Notes: a model not told the origin generated them from the sequence alone. A stretch of 64,000 bases of DNA from Thermoflavimicrobium daqui (GCF_003313465.1 NZ_KZ845674.1:1-64000), one strand, 5' to 3'. Positions 44,192 through 54,240 are shown, counted from the stretch's first letter. A program made the numbers and translations.

Positions 44192-45481
44192 ATGGCAGCA
44201 TTTGAGTTTAAGTTGCCAGATGTGGGTGAAGGTATCCACGAAGGTGAAGTCGTCAAATTATATGTAAAAGAAGGCGATTCAATCGAAGAATTTGACACCT
44301 TTGCTGAAATCCAAACGGATAAAGCGGTGGTGGAAATTCCAGCTCCAGTTTCTGGTACAGTGAAAGAGTTACGGGCTAAAGAAGGAGAAATAGCGATTGT
44401 CGGTTCCGTCATCGCAGTATTTGAAGTAGAGGGCGAAGCTGGAGAAGCATCAGAAGAAGCAGAGGTCAAAGAAGAAGGTCAACCGGTCCAAGAGGAAGGT
44501 AAGCAAGCTGCAGTAGGGACAGCTCCGACGATGGACGCTGGAAAACGGAAAAATGTCTTAGCGATGCCATCTGTGCGGAAATTAGCACGTGACTTAGGTG
44601 TTGACATTACTCAAATTGCAGGAACTGGTAAACATGGTCGGATTACAGCTGAAGATGTTCACGCTTTTAAAACGGGTGGACAAGTAGCTACACAAACAGC
44701 TGTACAAGCGGATCATCAACCAACTCCAAACAAAGCTAAAGAAGTGGTTATCGAGAAAACGAAGATCGAAATCGAAGGTACAGAAGAGCGTATTCCGCTT
44801 CGTGGTATTCGTCGTACGATTTCTAAACGGATGGTGGAAAGCAAGCATACAGCACCACATGTTACCATCATGGATGAAGTCGATGCGACTGAATTAATCG
44901 CTTTACGTAAATGGGGTAAAGACTTAGCAGCTGAGCGTGATACGAAACTTACTTATTTACCTTTTATTATGAAAGCAGTTATTGCTGGACTTCGCGAATT
45001 CCCGACCTTAAATGCATCCATTGATGATGAAAATGAGGAAATCATCTTAAAGCACTACTATCACATGGGTCTAGCTGCAGCCACGGATAATGGCTTAATG
45101 GTTCCTGTTATCAAAGATGCTGATCGTAAATCTATCTTTGACTTAGCGGATGAAATTACGGATAAAGCGACTCGCGCTCGTCAAATGAAATTGGATCCAA
45201 GTGAGCTGAAAGGTAGTACATTTACCATTACCAATATTGGTTCCTTTGGTGGTATGTTCTTTACACCAATTATCAACTATCCTGAAGTGGCGATTTTAGG
45301 GGTTGGAACGATTAAAGAAAAACCAGTGGCGGTTAATGGTGAAGTTGTCATACGTCCACAAATGTTTGTATCTCTCAGCTTTGATCATCGTTTGATCGAC
45401 GGGGATGTTGCAGCTCGTTTCCTCAGCCGAGTTAAACAGCTTTTAGAAAACCCGAAATTATTAATGATGGAGATGAGATGA
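44192..45481 (+). CDS. pdhC: Dihydrolipoamide acetyltransferase (E2) of pyruvate dehydrogenase
   Basis: 429 residues. One lipoyl domain (1-80) with the lipoyl Lys in [12 protein letters not shown], an acidic/Gln linker, a subunit-binding domain (about 115-150; [26 protein letters not shown]), a second linker and a catalytic acyltransferase domain ending in [12 protein letters not shown], with the catalytic His. Forms the core of the complex. Start ATG 44192 after AGGGAGGAACAACAG. Confidence 0.96.
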   Translation: MAAFEFKLPDVGEGIHEGEVVKLYVKEGDSIEEFDTFAEIQTDKAVVEIPAPVSGTVKELRAKEGEIAIVGSVIAVFEVEGEAGEASEEAEVKEEGQPVQEEGKQAAVGTAPTMDAGKRKNVLAMPSVRKLARDLGVDITQIAGTGKHGRITAEDVHAFKTGGQVATQTAVQADHQPTPNKAKEVVIEKTKIEIEGTEERIPLRGIRRTISKRMVESKHTAPHVTIMDEVDATELIALRKWGKDLAAERDTKLTYLPFIMKAVIAGLREFPTLNASIDDENEEIILKHYYHMGLAAATDNGLMVPVIKDADRKSIFDLADEITDKATRARQMKLDPSELKGSTFTITNIGSFGGMFFTPIINYPEVAILGVGTIKEKPVAVNGEVVIRPQMFVSLSFDHRLIDGDVAARFLSRVKQLLENPKLLMMEMR

Positions 45482-45482
45482 G

Positions 45483-46901
45483 ATGGTAGTAGGAGATTTC
45501 GCTAAGGAAGTCGATGTGCTTGTCGTTGGCGCAGGACCTGGTGGTTATGTAGCTGCGATCCGTGCGGCTCAGTTAGGTCGTAGTGTAGCGATTGTAGACA
45601 AAGATGAATTGGGCGGCGTGTGTCTAAACCGTGGTTGTATCCCATCAAAAGCGATCATCAGTGCAGCAGATCGTTATGAGCATATGAAAGACTCAGCGCA
45701 TATGGGATTAGAGTTAAACGGCGAAGTTAACATTAATATGCCTCAGCTCATTTCTTGGAAAGATTCTGTCGTGAAAAAGTTAACCAGTGGCGTTAAATCC
45801 TTACTCAAAGGGAATAAAATCGAAATTATTTCTGGTGAAGTATACTTTAGTCATCCAAATACTGTTCGTGTTTCGACAGAGAATGCAAGCCAAACCTATC
45901 AATTTAATGATTGTATCATTGCAACTGGGGCTCGCCCAGCAGAGCTTCCTATCCTTCCTTTTGATGGAAAACGCGTTCTCTCATCAACAGAAGCATTAAA
46001 CTTACAAGAGGTACCAAAGCGCTTGATCGTTGTCGGTGGAGGATATATTGGCTTAGAATTAGGAACAGCTTTTGCCAAATTAGGTACACAAGTAACGATT
46101 TTAGAAGGAACGAAGTCGCTCTTACCAGGTACAGATGCTGCTTTGACCCGGATGGTAACACGTAAGTTGAAAAAATTAGGTGTTACTGTTGTGACAGATG
46201 CGTTGGTACAAGGCGGAGAAGTGAATGGTGATGAAGTAACTGTCAATGCGGAAGTAAAAGGTGAAGTGAAAAGCTTTACGGGTGACTATTGCCTCGTCTC
46301 TGTGGGTAGAAAGCCAAATACGAATGACATTGGTTTAGAGGATATTGGTATCGAGCTTGATGAACGTGGCTTTATTAAAATCGATAACCAATGTCGTACC
46401 AATATGGAGCATATTTATGCGATTGGTGACTGTGCAGGTGGAGCATTACTTGCACATAAAGCTAGCTATGAAGGAAAAGTAGCAGCAGAGGCAATGTGTG
46501 GACATAATAGTGTGATCGATTATCAAGCGATGCCGTATGTCATCTTTAGTGATCCTGAAATCGCTTATACTGGGTTAACTGAAGCGGAGGCAAAAGAAGA
46601 AGGTTATACTCCAGTTGTTAGTCGCTTTGCTTTCGGAGCGAATGGTCGTGCTTTATCGCTCGGTAATGCTGATGGCTATGCACAAATTGTAGCTGATCAA
46701 GAAACCAAACGGATTCTTGGAGCACAAATCGTAGGACCAGAAGCTTCCAGTTTAATCAGTGAAATTGTATTAGCAATTGAAATGGGTGCTAATGCAGAAG
46801 ATATTGCTTTAACTATTCATGCCCATCCAACCTTACCTGAAACGATTATGGAAGCAGCAGAAGGAGTACTCGGTCACGCTATCCATATGGTAAATAAATA
46901 A
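45483..46901 (+). CDS. pdhD: Dihydrolipoamide dehydrogenase (E3)
   Basis: 472 residues. FAD- and NAD-binding domains: VVGAGPGGYVAAIRAAQLG (FAD), redox Cys pair in GGVCLNRGCIPSKA, VVGGGYIGLELG (NAD), and catalytic HAHPTLPE near the end. Reoxidises the lipoyl arms of PdhC and probably of GcvH. One base after pdhC; the ribosome site lies in the end of that gene. Confidence 0.96.
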   Translation: MVVGDFAKEVDVLVVGAGPGGYVAAIRAAQLGRSVAIVDKDELGGVCLNRGCIPSKAIISAADRYEHMKDSAHMGLELNGEVNINMPQLISWKDSVVKKLTSGVKSLLKGNKIEIISGEVYFSHPNTVRVSTENASQTYQFNDCIIATGARPAELPILPFDGKRVLSSTEALNLQEVPKRLIVVGGGYIGLELGTAFAKLGTQVTILEGTKSLLPGTDAALTRMVTRKLKKLGVTVVTDALVQGGEVNGDEVTVNAEVKGEVKSFTGDYCLVSVGRKPNTNDIGLEDIGIELDERGFIKIDNQCRTNMEHIYAIGDCAGGALLAHKASYEGKVAAEAMCGHNSVIDYQAMPYVIFSDPEIAYTGLTEAEAKEEGYTPVVSRFAFGANGRALSLGNADGYAQIVADQETKRILGAQIVGPEASSLISEIVLAIEMGANAEDIALTIHAHPTLPETIMEAAEGVLGHAIHMVNK

Positions 46902-46934
46902 TTACTAAGTCAAGCATATAAAAAAGAATATCAA

Positions 46935-46995
46935 TAAGGCATGTTGTATCATTCGATTTAACCTTAAAATTAGAGTGAATCGCTTTTGAAACGAT
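46935..46995 (+). repeat. Eroded RepA-like fragment
   Basis: AGGCATGTTGTATCATTCGA and AAAATTAGAGTGAATCGCTT recall RepA left-end and middle segments. Confidence 0.4.
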
Positions 46996-47000
46996 AAATA

Positions 47001-47038
47001 AAAGCCTAATTCCTAAATATCGGGGATTAGGCTTTTTT
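47001..47038 (+). terminator. Terminator of the pdh operon
   Basis: AAAGCCTAATTCC pairs with GGGGATTAGGCTTT, followed by TTTT. Confidence 0.85.
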
Positions 47039-47068
47039 GCTTGGAAACAAATTTAAATGAAGATGATG

Positions 47069-47086
47069 TTTGTCACTTTCGACAAA
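47069..47086. promoter_or_regulatory. Possible operator palindrome upstream of exporter operon
   Basis: TTTGTC-N6-GACAAA is a perfect inverted repeat, about 120 bases before the gene at 47207. No factor can be named. Confidence 0.3.
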
Positions 47087-47206
47087 TATTACTTTTTTAA
47101 ATAGAGTTATATTAATATGATAATAGGAGTGATGATAGATGGGACCTCTTTATGAAATCCAATTCAGAAGTTGTTTTATATATAAAGTGAAGGCGGTGAA
47201 AAAAGG

Positions 47207-49123
47207 ATGAAAGTTTTTAGATGGGGTTTTGTCTGGCTTGGGTTTTCCTTGCTGTTCCTTTCCCATTTCTTTTTTAGTCATACATATGCGACCAAGCCAA
47301 TCCCACCAGCCAAGGTAAATATGGAAGTGAAAGTGGGATGGAATGGGGGCTATAAATGGGATCAAGTTCCAGTAAAAGTAATGCTAACGAGTCGTGATGG
47401 ACAATCAGCTATAGGTGATTTAATCATAACGAATACCAATCCATATAAGTTTATGGAAAGCGACTCGGAAGGTATTCCAGTGAAGAAAAGTGTACATGTT
47501 TCACCTGATAAACCAACAGAAGTATCACTACTTGTTCGTAGTAATCAAATTTCATCTGAATTTTATCTAGTATTTCAAGATCGTTCTTCTAAAACGAGTC
47601 CTGCGTTTTTTACGTTGAACGGATATCGAATTTCTGAGGTAGATATCATGGTAGGGGTACTAAGCGATAACTCTAATCTCCATAAAAAGTTTCAAGATTG
47701 GCTGTACTCTAGTAAAAATCAGCGACCGATTCGTACATATCCATTACAAGTTAGTGATATTCCCAATCAAGCAAAAATGTTAGCAGGACTTGATATTTTA
47801 GTTATTGATCCATCGACTAAAGCCAAGCTATCCTCTGCTCAAGTAGATGCACTCCGCTTATGGGTCTCAAGTGGAGGGACATTGGTTGTTGGGGGTGGAA
47901 AATCGGCTAATAACATGAGTAAAGAATTAGAAAGTTTATTACCGATTACGCTAAAGAGATCAACGACAACAATCCATGATTTAAAGAATATAGCACGCTG
48001 GGGTATGCCACCACAATCACTAGAGATTAGTCAAGTTCAGTTAAAGGAAAATAGTAAGTTACTTTTGTCAAGCGGTAGTGATCCAATCCTAGTTAGTAGA
48101 GAATTGGGGAAAGGTTATGTGAAGTTTGCAACTTATGAACTTTTTTCTTCACCGATGATAAACTGGGTAGGAAATAATGATCTTTGGCAACAACATCTAA
48201 TCAAAGAAGGCATAGAGTTTACTTATGATTCGGGTTTAAGGGATCTCGCAGAGGAAGGGATTATTAAGCAAGATATTCAAAAAAAGTTACCCATTCTCCG
48301 AAACATCATGATCATCCTGATTATTTATTTCTTCATCATTGGACCCATATTATACTTTGGATTAGCTCACTTGAAAAAGCGGATCTGGGCTTGGGTTGCT
48401 GTTCCCTGTTTGAGTTTGATTCTTTCCTCTAGCTTATATTTTTATGGTGTTTCTTTACGAGGAGATATGATCGAACAGTGGAACTATGGTTTTATTGAAA
48501 TGGATGAATCAGGAAAAGCGATTTTACATGGAGAGAGCACCTTTTTATCGCAAGAAGATGATCCTTATCATGTACGACTCCCCAAAGGATTTGCCTGGCC
48601 GATAGATAGTGACAGTAAAGTCAGTGTGCAAATTGGAGAAGGAGCGGATCTGATCTATCCACATGTAGGACAATGGACTCGAAAAGAGTTCTATACAGAA
48701 ATGACAAAGCCAGTCCATGGAGGATTTACGGCGAAGGTACGTCAAGAGAATGATCGCCTAGTTGGATCCATTACCAATCAAACCAATCTTCCACTGAAAA
48801 ATATCCACCTGACTATTCAAGGAAAAACCTATTTCGTTTTAAGTCAGCTAGCACCTAAGAGTACAAGAGAGATTAACATTGCTCCAGCCAGCGCGAAAAG
48901 GAATCTTGATTTAAGTAACTCTGAGAAAGCTTTGTACCAACAATTTCGTGATGAACATCACTTGATGAGAACTTCTGAAGGAGTCGCTGTTCTCAAGGAG
49001 AAAAACGATATAATTGGATTTACCCAAGTTGACTTTACCCATTCTACCATTGTCGATCGGAAAATAAAAAAGAATCATCTTTATTTGGTTTCAGGATCGG
49101 TTGATATAGAAAATAAGAAATAG
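47207..49123 (+). CDS. GldG-like membrane-anchored accessory protein of an ABC-2 exporter
   Basis: 638 residues. Signal-type N-terminus (1-29), an extracytoplasmic region (30-360) whose part at about 195-250 has LDILVIDPSTKAKLSSAQVD and WVSSGGTLVVGGG, like the GATase-like fold of GldG and related accessory proteins. Two membrane segments (about 363-388 and 395-418) follow, then a second extracytoplasmic beta-rich region (420-638). The next two genes encode an ABC ATPase and ABC-2 permease, so the protein probably works with them. Exact family not recognised. Start ATG 47207 after AAGGCGGTGAAAAAAGG. Confidence 0.55.
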   Translation: MKVFRWGFVWLGFSLLFLSHFFFSHTYATKPIPPAKVNMEVKVGWNGGYKWDQVPVKVMLTSRDGQSAIGDLIITNTNPYKFMESDSEGIPVKKSVHVSPDKPTEVSLLVRSNQISSEFYLVFQDRSSKTSPAFFTLNGYRISEVDIMVGVLSDNSNLHKKFQDWLYSSKNQRPIRTYPLQVSDIPNQAKMLAGLDILVIDPSTKAKLSSAQVDALRLWVSSGGTLVVGGGKSANNMSKELESLLPITLKRSTTTIHDLKNIARWGMPPQSLEISQVQLKENSKLLLSSGSDPILVSRELGKGYVKFATYELFSSPMINWVGNNDLWQQHLIKEGIEFTYDSGLRDLAEEGIIKQDIQKKLPILRNIMIILIIYFFIIGPILYFGLAHLKKRIWAWVAVPCLSLILSSSLYFYGVSLRGDMIEQWNYGFIEMDESGKAILHGESTFLSQEDDPYHVRLPKGFAWPIDSDSKVSVQIGEGADLIYPHVGQWTRKEFYTEMTKPVHGGFTAKVRQENDRLVGSITNQTNLPLKNIHLTIQGKTYFVLSQLAPKSTREINIAPASAKRNLDLSNSEKALYQQFRDEHHLMRTSEGVAVLKEKNDIIGFTQVDFTHSTIVDRKIKKNHLYLVSGSVDIENKK

Positions 49124-49190
49124 AGATTAGGAATGAAATTTAATCAAGATATCCCGAAATCATTGGTTTGGGATTGAGGGGAAGGTTTCG

Positions 49191-50120
49191 ATGATTCAAA
49201 TAGAAAATTTATGTAAGACCTATCAGCAAGTACCTGCTGTAAATAACTTAAATTTACAGATAGAGCCTGGGTCGGTCTTTGGCTTTATTGGACCGAATGG
49301 TTCAGGTAAGACAACGACCATGCAGATTTTAGCGACTTTATTAAAGCCATCTTCTGGTAAGGCGTGGGTGGGGGGATATGATGTCCAAACAGAAGCAGAA
49401 GAAGTAAGGCGGATGATTGGTTATATGCCAGATTTCTTCGGAGTCTACGACTATTTAACAGTGATGGAATATATGGAATTTTACGGTGCTTGTTATCAAA
49501 TCGAGCCCAGTCAAAGTCGGAAAGTAGCCAAAGAGCTATTAGAATTGGTTAAGCTATCAGAGAAACAAAATCATTATGTTGATGAACTGTCACGTGGTAT
49601 GCAACAAAGACTAGGGCTAGCTCGTTGTTTGATCCATGATCCTAAGGTTTTAATCTTAGATGAACCAGCTTCTGGTCTTGATCCTAGAGCTCGGATCGAG
49701 TTTCGTGAAATTTTAAAGAAGCTACAACAAATGGGTAAAACGATTATGATTAGTTCGCACATATTACCAGAGCTGGCTGATCTTTGCGATACGATTGGTG
49801 TGATCGAAGCGGGAAAATTGGTTACGAGCGGAGCCGTTTCCGATATGCTAGTACCAAAGAATCAGGCGCGAACGTTGGAAGTACATGTGCTAGAGGAAGT
49901 TAAAGAGGCAGAGGAGTTGCTTCAACAGTCAGAATATGTCCAATCCATCCGAGTGGAGAAAAATTGTTTATATGTAAAGTTTACAGGAGATTCGACTAAA
50001 CAAGTCCAGTTGGTTCAACAGTTAGCCAAAGCGAACGTACCGGTCCTACAAATTTTTGAAAGTAAATTAAATATAGAAGATGTCTTTATGAAAGTGACAG
50101 ATAAGGAGGGGAACTCATGA
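49191..50120 (+). CDS. ABC-2-type exporter ATP-binding protein (GldA-like)
   Basis: 309 residues. Walker A GPNGSGKTTTMQIL, Q-loop IGYMPDFFGVYDYLTV (Asp at the usual Gln position), signature LSRGMQQRLGLARCL, Walker B VLILDEPASGLDPRA, H-loop MISSHIL. A C-terminal domain (about 220-309) is as in drug- or polysaccharide-exporting ATPases. Start ATG 49191 after GAGGGGAAGGTTTCG. The stop overlaps the start of the permease gene by four bases. Confidence 0.9.
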   Translation: MIQIENLCKTYQQVPAVNNLNLQIEPGSVFGFIGPNGSGKTTTMQILATLLKPSSGKAWVGGYDVQTEAEEVRRMIGYMPDFFGVYDYLTVMEYMEFYGACYQIEPSQSRKVAKELLELVKLSEKQNHYVDELSRGMQQRLGLARCLIHDPKVLILDEPASGLDPRARIEFREILKKLQQMGKTIMISSHILPELADLCDTIGVIEAGKLVTSGAVSDMLVPKNQARTLEVHVLEEVKEAEELLQQSEYVQSIRVEKNCLYVKFTGDSTKQVQLVQQLAKANVPVLQIFESKLNIEDVFMKVTDKEGNS

Positions 50121-50980
50121 AGCGATGGTTTACTTTTTGGACAAACCCCATCCTAATGAAAGAGCTACAAATGCGAATGAGAACAAAACGGACACCTTGG
50201 ATTATTTTCGCCTATTTAGGGATTATGGGTGGTATTGTCTTATCCGTGCTATCTCTCTATGAAGACAATATTAACCTAGGTCATACAGATAGTGGTTCCA
50301 TGCTTTTCCTACTCCTTGCTTTTCTCCAATTATTACTCATGTCCTTTGTACTTCCTGGAGTCACTTCGGGATTGATCAGCGGAGAGAGAGAAAGACAAAC
50401 ATTAGATATCCTTCTAACGACCAGTCTATCATCTAGACAAATTGTCTTTAGTAAATGGTTGGCTTCACTCAGCTTTATCTTGTTACTTTTTATCTCTTCC
50501 TTTCCAATTTACGTGATTGTGTTTTTATATGGAGGGATTCCTACTGATTATTTATGGAAAGTCATTCTTCATTTCTTAGTTACCATTATTTTTATGGGAA
50601 GTCTAGGGATGTTCTGTTCAGCATTTTTTAAACGTACTGGAATAGCCACAGTGGTTACCTATGTAACCGTTGCAGTAATCGGAATCGGTCTGCTTATTCT
50701 TCTATATTTATTAGTGCTTTTCCAAGAGCCAAATTTACACAAAGATGAGATTCCAATCTGGATAGAAATCATATGCGGGCTCCATCCAGTCATCTCTTTA
50801 TATCTTGGATTGGTGCCGAATATGTTCGACCTAAATGATTTTATTTGGAAAATCCATCCTTACCCCTTTTATCTACTCATATATGTTGTGTTCTCTGTCC
50901 TTTTATTGTTTGGAGCGACCTATTATTTGTCGCCTGTACGTTTTCGTCTTTGGAAGACAGCGAAAAAGAAACAAATCTAA
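50117..50980 (+). CDS. ABC-2-type permease
   Basis: 287 residues, six membrane segments. NPILMKELQMRMRTKR at the N-terminus and SGLISGERERQTLDILLTTS are typical of ABC-2 permeases such as GldF/NatB. Translationally coupled to the ATPase (ATGA overlap). Cargo unknown. Confidence 0.87.
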   Translation: MKRWFTFWTNPILMKELQMRMRTKRTPWIIFAYLGIMGGIVLSVLSLYEDNINLGHTDSGSMLFLLLAFLQLLLMSFVLPGVTSGLISGERERQTLDILLTTSLSSRQIVFSKWLASLSFILLLFISSFPIYVIVFLYGGIPTDYLWKVILHFLVTIIFMGSLGMFCSAFFKRTGIATVVTYVTVAVIGIGLLILLYLLVLFQEPNLHKDEIPIWIEIICGLHPVISLYLGLVPNMFDLNDFIWKIHPYPFYLLIYVVFSVLLLFGATYYLSPVRFRLWKTAKKKQI

Positions 50981-50993
50981 GAATAGATAACTA

Positions 50994-51048
50994 AAAAGGC
51001 TTCTCTTTTCTAAGTGAAAACACTTGAAAGAGAAGCTCTTTTATTTTT
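50994..51048. terminator. Bidirectional terminator
   Basis: GCTTCTCTTTTC..AAGTG pairs with CACTTGAAAGAGAAGC between convergent genes, with flanking A and T tracts. Confidence 0.82.
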
Positions 51049-51073
51049 AGGAAGCTACTTCTAGATCGGATGA

Positions 51074-51889
51074 TCAATCTTTTAATTTATTGAAGAACCC
51101 CATGACTTCCACGGTTTCCATAATATTTACAAATGCTCGTGGGTCTGTTTCTGTAATGAGCCGCTTTACTTCGCCAAGTTCATGTCGGGTGATAATCATA
51201 AAGAGAACTTTTCTCTTCTCTTTGGTATACGCTCCTTCACCTTCAACAATGGTAATACCCCGTACAGAATGAGAGAGTAAAACTTCGCGGATCTCTTCAC
51301 CGCGATTGGTAATAATCATCAGTGTCAATTTGAGATGTCGCGTGTGAATCGCATCGATCACTTTACCAGTGATAAAGATGGAGAGCAAGGTATATAAAGC
51401 AACATCCCAGCTAAATAGAAATCCAGAAATAAATACGATGACTGCATTCATACCAAAAAGTAATGTACCTAAGGGGATATCTTTCTTGCGTGTCAATAAT
51501 AGACCGATAATATCAAATCCACCTGTTGAAGCAGAAAATCGAAAGATCAGACCACTCGATACGCCAACCAATACGCCACCAAAGACCGAGGAGAGAATCG
51601 GATCTGTAGAGAGTGGTTGGATAGGAATAAGGATAAGGGCGATTGAATTGGTGATAACAACAAAAATGGTATAGGTCATCAATCTTTTTCCTAACTTCAA
51701 AAAGCCAAGAATAAAAAGAGGCAGATTGAGTAGGAGATTAACGATCCCTGTATTAATCGGGGTTAGTAATCCAATCATCATCGCAATCCCAGAAATTCCT
51801 GTACTTAATATCTTATGAGGAAGTAAGAACCAATTATAACCGATAGCTAGTAAAATGGATGAAAGGAAAATAATAACGATTCGTAACAT
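51074..51889 (-). CDS. YitT-family membrane protein (DUF161 + DUF2179)
   Basis: 271 residues: five to six membrane segments (1-175) with ILSTGISGIAMMIGLLTP and FRFSASTGGFDIIGLLLTRK, then a cytoplasmic DUF2179 domain (about 185-265; GITIVEGEGAYTKEKRKVLF). The family is common in Bacillales and of unknown transport activity. Start ATG 51889. The gap 51890-52211 holds a RepA fragment and nothing else recognised. Confidence 0.9.
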   Translation of the reverse strand: MLRIVIIFLSSILLAIGYNWFLLPHKILSTGISGIAMMIGLLTPINTGIVNLLLNLPLFILGFLKLGKRLMTYTIFVVITNSIALILIPIQPLSTDPILSSVFGGVLVGVSSGLIFRFSASTGGFDIIGLLLTRKKDIPLGTLLFGMNAVIVFISGFLFSWDVALYTLLSIFITGKVIDAIHTRHLKLTLMIITNRGEEIREVLLSHSVRGITIVEGEGAYTKEKRKVLFMIITRHELGEVKRLITETDPRAFVNIMETVEVMGFFNKLKD

Positions 51890-51924
51890 CTATACATCAC
51901 CTATCACTGAAATAAGGATTTTTG

Positions 51925-52010
51925 TTTTCCATGAAGCATGTTGTACCATGCGGTCACAAACCTAGAGCGTTCTTAGAATTAGAGCGATGAGCGACTGATT
52001 TCGAAGATAA
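51925..52010 (+). repeat. Eroded RepA-like fragment with internal deletion
   Basis: GCATGTTGTACCATGCG, CAAACCTAGAGCGTTCTTAG and GAGCGATGAGCGACTGATTT match left and right parts of RepA, with the centre missing. Confidence 0.5.
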
Positions 52011-52211
52011 ACCATGTATTTTGAGCCTATATAAATATACATGAAATGATCAGAGAGAAAAAGATATATTAGGTCATATATAGAATATCCAAATCGTGGA
52101 AAAACATCAGATAAAGAAAGAGACTAGACATCGAATTATAAGCTTAATGGTTTGTTTAGAGATAGTGGATAGGGGTATAGGTGTATTGATGATGGAAGGG
52201 AGGAGCGCCAT

Positions 52212-52949
52212 ATGAATCATGAACCGAGATCAATCGAATGGTCAGAAGATGAATCAAACCAATTTTTAAAATATGGTCATTTATTTGTACCTGAAAGAGA
52301 ACAATTAGCTAAAGTATTTTGCGATTTAATCCCAGCACAACATCATGATACTTTTACTGTGGTAGATGTAGGTGTTGGTGGGGGATGGCTAACTGAAGCG
52401 ATATTAAAACACTTTCCGAATGCTTCTGTGATTGCCTTAGATGGATCACAAACCATGCTTAAAGCGACACAAAATCGTTTACAAGAATTTGCAGATCGCA
52501 TAGAGTTTCAATCATTTAACTTATTTGATAAAGAATGGTATCTTCCTTTTCGACATAAAGTAAAATGCTTTGTAAGTAGCTTAGTTCTTCACCACTTAGA
52601 CCAAACTGAGAGAGCCGAACTATTCGAAGGATTCTATCAAACATTAGTACCTGGTGGTGCACTTATTTATATGGATTTAGTAAAAGAGAAGAGCGAATAT
52701 GGGCGGAGGCACATGGCACGAGCATGGAATGAAGAAACAGCACGTCGTTCACTGCAATTTTTGGGAGACTTGTCTGCATATGAAGCTTTTCAAGAATTAC
52801 AGTGGAATCCGTATGTTTATTCATGGGATCATATCGATCGTCCATCTAGTTTGCTGGAACAGCTAAAAATGATTGAACAAGCAGGATTTCAAGGAGTGGA
52901 TGCGTTTTGGGTGAAGGCAGGTCATGCAGTGATGGGAGGATATAAGTAG
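52212..52949 (+). CDS. Class I SAM-dependent methyltransferase
   Basis: 245 residues. Motif I is VVDVGVGGGWLTEAI, the acidic residue is in VIALDGSQTML, and VSSLVLHHLDQTERA and VPGGALIYMDLVKEK follow. Resembles small-molecule (UbiE/BioC-like) methyltransferases; target unknown. Start ATG 52212 after GGAAGGGAGGAGCGCCAT. Single gene. Confidence 0.82.
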   Translation: MNHEPRSIEWSEDESNQFLKYGHLFVPEREQLAKVFCDLIPAQHHDTFTVVDVGVGGGWLTEAILKHFPNASVIALDGSQTMLKATQNRLQEFADRIEFQSFNLFDKEWYLPFRHKVKCFVSSLVLHHLDQTERAELFEGFYQTLVPGGALIYMDLVKEKSEYGRRHMARAWNEETARRSLQFLGDLSAYEAFQELQWNPYVYSWDHIDRPSSLLEQLKMIEQAGFQGVDAFWVKAGHAVMGGYK

Positions 52950-52965
52950 GAAGAAGAGAAGTAGA

Positions 52966-53011
52966 AAAACACCCCTTTTTGTTACCTATTTAAGGTTAAT
53001 CGACACTACTG
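52966..53011 (-). repeat. RepB 5' fragment, reverse orientation
   Basis: On the minus strand it reads GGCAGTAGTGTCGATTAACC, then TTAAATAGGTAAC, the RepB left end as at 38271. Confidence 0.6.
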
Positions 53012-53055
53012 CCTAAATCTAGGTTTTGGATCAAACTGGATAATATGCATTTCTC
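53012..53055 (-). repeat. RepA left-end fragment
   Basis: On the minus strand: GCATATTATCCAGTTTGATC then CAAAACCTAGATTTA, directly joined to the RepB fragment. Confidence 0.45.
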
Positions 53056-53086
53056 ATATAACATCATTACATAAAACGAAAATCAC

Positions 53087-53128
53087 ACTTTCCTTCGAGT
53101 TATTTTTATTAAGAGGGGAAGTTTTTTT
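53087..53128 (+). terminator. Probable terminator for the methyltransferase gene
   Basis: ACTTTCCTTC pairs with GAGGGGAAGT (with G-U pairs), followed by TTTTTTT. Confidence 0.6.
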
Positions 53129-53145
53129 ATTTTAGTTATATAGCG

Positions 53146-53205
53146 ATTCACAGGTTCATCTAGGAATAATTTAGGTTTTGGTTCGAATTACGCAACATGC
53201 GCGTA
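53146..53205 (-). repeat. RepA left-end fragment
   Basis: On the minus strand: GCGCATGTTGCGTAATTCGA, then ACCAAAACCTAAATTATTCC and TAGATGAACC. It is close to RepA copy 1 and adjoins the CDF terminator. Confidence 0.65.
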
Positions 53206-53207
53206 AG

Positions 53208-53248
53208 AGAAAAAGAAAAGAGGCATCTTTCTATAAAAATGCCCCTCA
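53208..53248 (-). terminator. Terminator of the CDF/ArsR unit
   Basis: On the minus strand GAGGGGCAT pairs with ATGCCTC, followed by TTTTCTTTTT. Confidence 0.7.
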
Positions 53249-53269
53249 TATTTTATATAGAAGTTGAGG

Positions 53270-54211
53270 TTAATCCTGACGATGTAAGATTTCGCAGTCA
53301 GGGTGTTGGAAGTCTTCAGTTTCAATTTGGATGGTAGTATGCTTAATTTTAAAATGTTCTTCAATTTTATGGATCGATTCTCGTAAAATTTTTTGACTAT
53401 CTTGGGCATCTTGGATAACCAGATGACAGCTTAATGAGTCTAAACCAGAGGTAATCGTCCATATATGCAAATCATGAACATGCTTAACACCGGGAATGTT
53501 GTTTAAAACTTCTTCGACTTTGTGTCGATCGATAGTAAGAGGAGAGCCTTCCATCAAGATGTGGATAGCATGATTGATGATACCCCAAGCACTTTTGAGG
53601 ATAAGGATCGCGACTATTACACTAATAATCGGATCAGCGATATACCAATTGAAAAAATACATGAGAAGTCCGGCGACAATAGCACCTACTGAGCCTAAAG
53701 CATCTCCTAAAACATGCAAATAAGCGCTACGTAAATTGATGTTATCTTTAACATCTCCTTTTTTCATAAGAGCCCAAGCACTGGCTAAATTAGCGAAGAG
53801 CCCGATGGCTGCAATGAACATCATGGTAAGACTAGATACTTGTTGAGGATCTAATAAACGTTCATAAGCTTCAAAGATGATCCATCCTGCAATTAAAAAC
53901 AAGGTGAGTCCATTAAAGAGAGCAGCTAGAATTTCAAAACGATAATAGCCAAAAGTCTTATTAGCAGATGCAGGGCGACTAGCAAACCAAATGGCCACTA
54001 AACTTAGGATCAGGGAGCTGGAGTCACTTAACATATGACCTGAATCTGATAATAATGCCAAGCTATTGGTAAAAAGACCTCCAAAAAACTCTAGTAGCAT
54101 GATCCCAAAGGTAATTGATAAAGCAATCATTAATCCTTTGCGATTACCAGACCGTGTTACATCATGATGATGGTGACCATGACTATGATCATGATGGTGA
54201 TGATGATGCAT
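53270..54211 (-). CDS. czcD: Cation diffusion facilitator, CzcD/ZitB type
   Basis: 313 residues. Exports Zn(II), Co(II) or similar in exchange for protons. A His-rich N-terminus (MHHHHHHDHSHGHHHH) is followed by six membrane segments; HMLSDSSSL and HVLGDALGS hold the His and Asp of the transport site. A C-terminal cytoplasmic domain (about 215-300) has VKHVHDLHIWTITSG. Directly downstream of an ArsR-family gene, so zinc-induced expression is likely. Start ATG 54211 after AGGAGGTTATCTT. Confidence 0.92.
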   Translation of the reverse strand: MHHHHHHDHSHGHHHHDVTRSGNRKGLMIALSITFGIMLLEFFGGLFTNSLALLSDSGHMLSDSSSLILSLVAIWFASRPASANKTFGYYRFEILAALFNGLTLFLIAGWIIFEAYERLLDPQQVSSLTMMFIAAIGLFANLASAWALMKKGDVKDNINLRSAYLHVLGDALGSVGAIVAGLLMYFFNWYIADPIISVIVAILILKSAWGIINHAIHILMEGSPLTIDRHKVEEVLNNIPGVKHVHDLHIWTITSGLDSLSCHLVIQDAQDSQKILRESIHKIEEHFKIKHTTIQIETEDFQHPDCEILHRQD

Positions 54212-54240
54212 AAGATAACCTCCTGTATGAATCGATCCTT

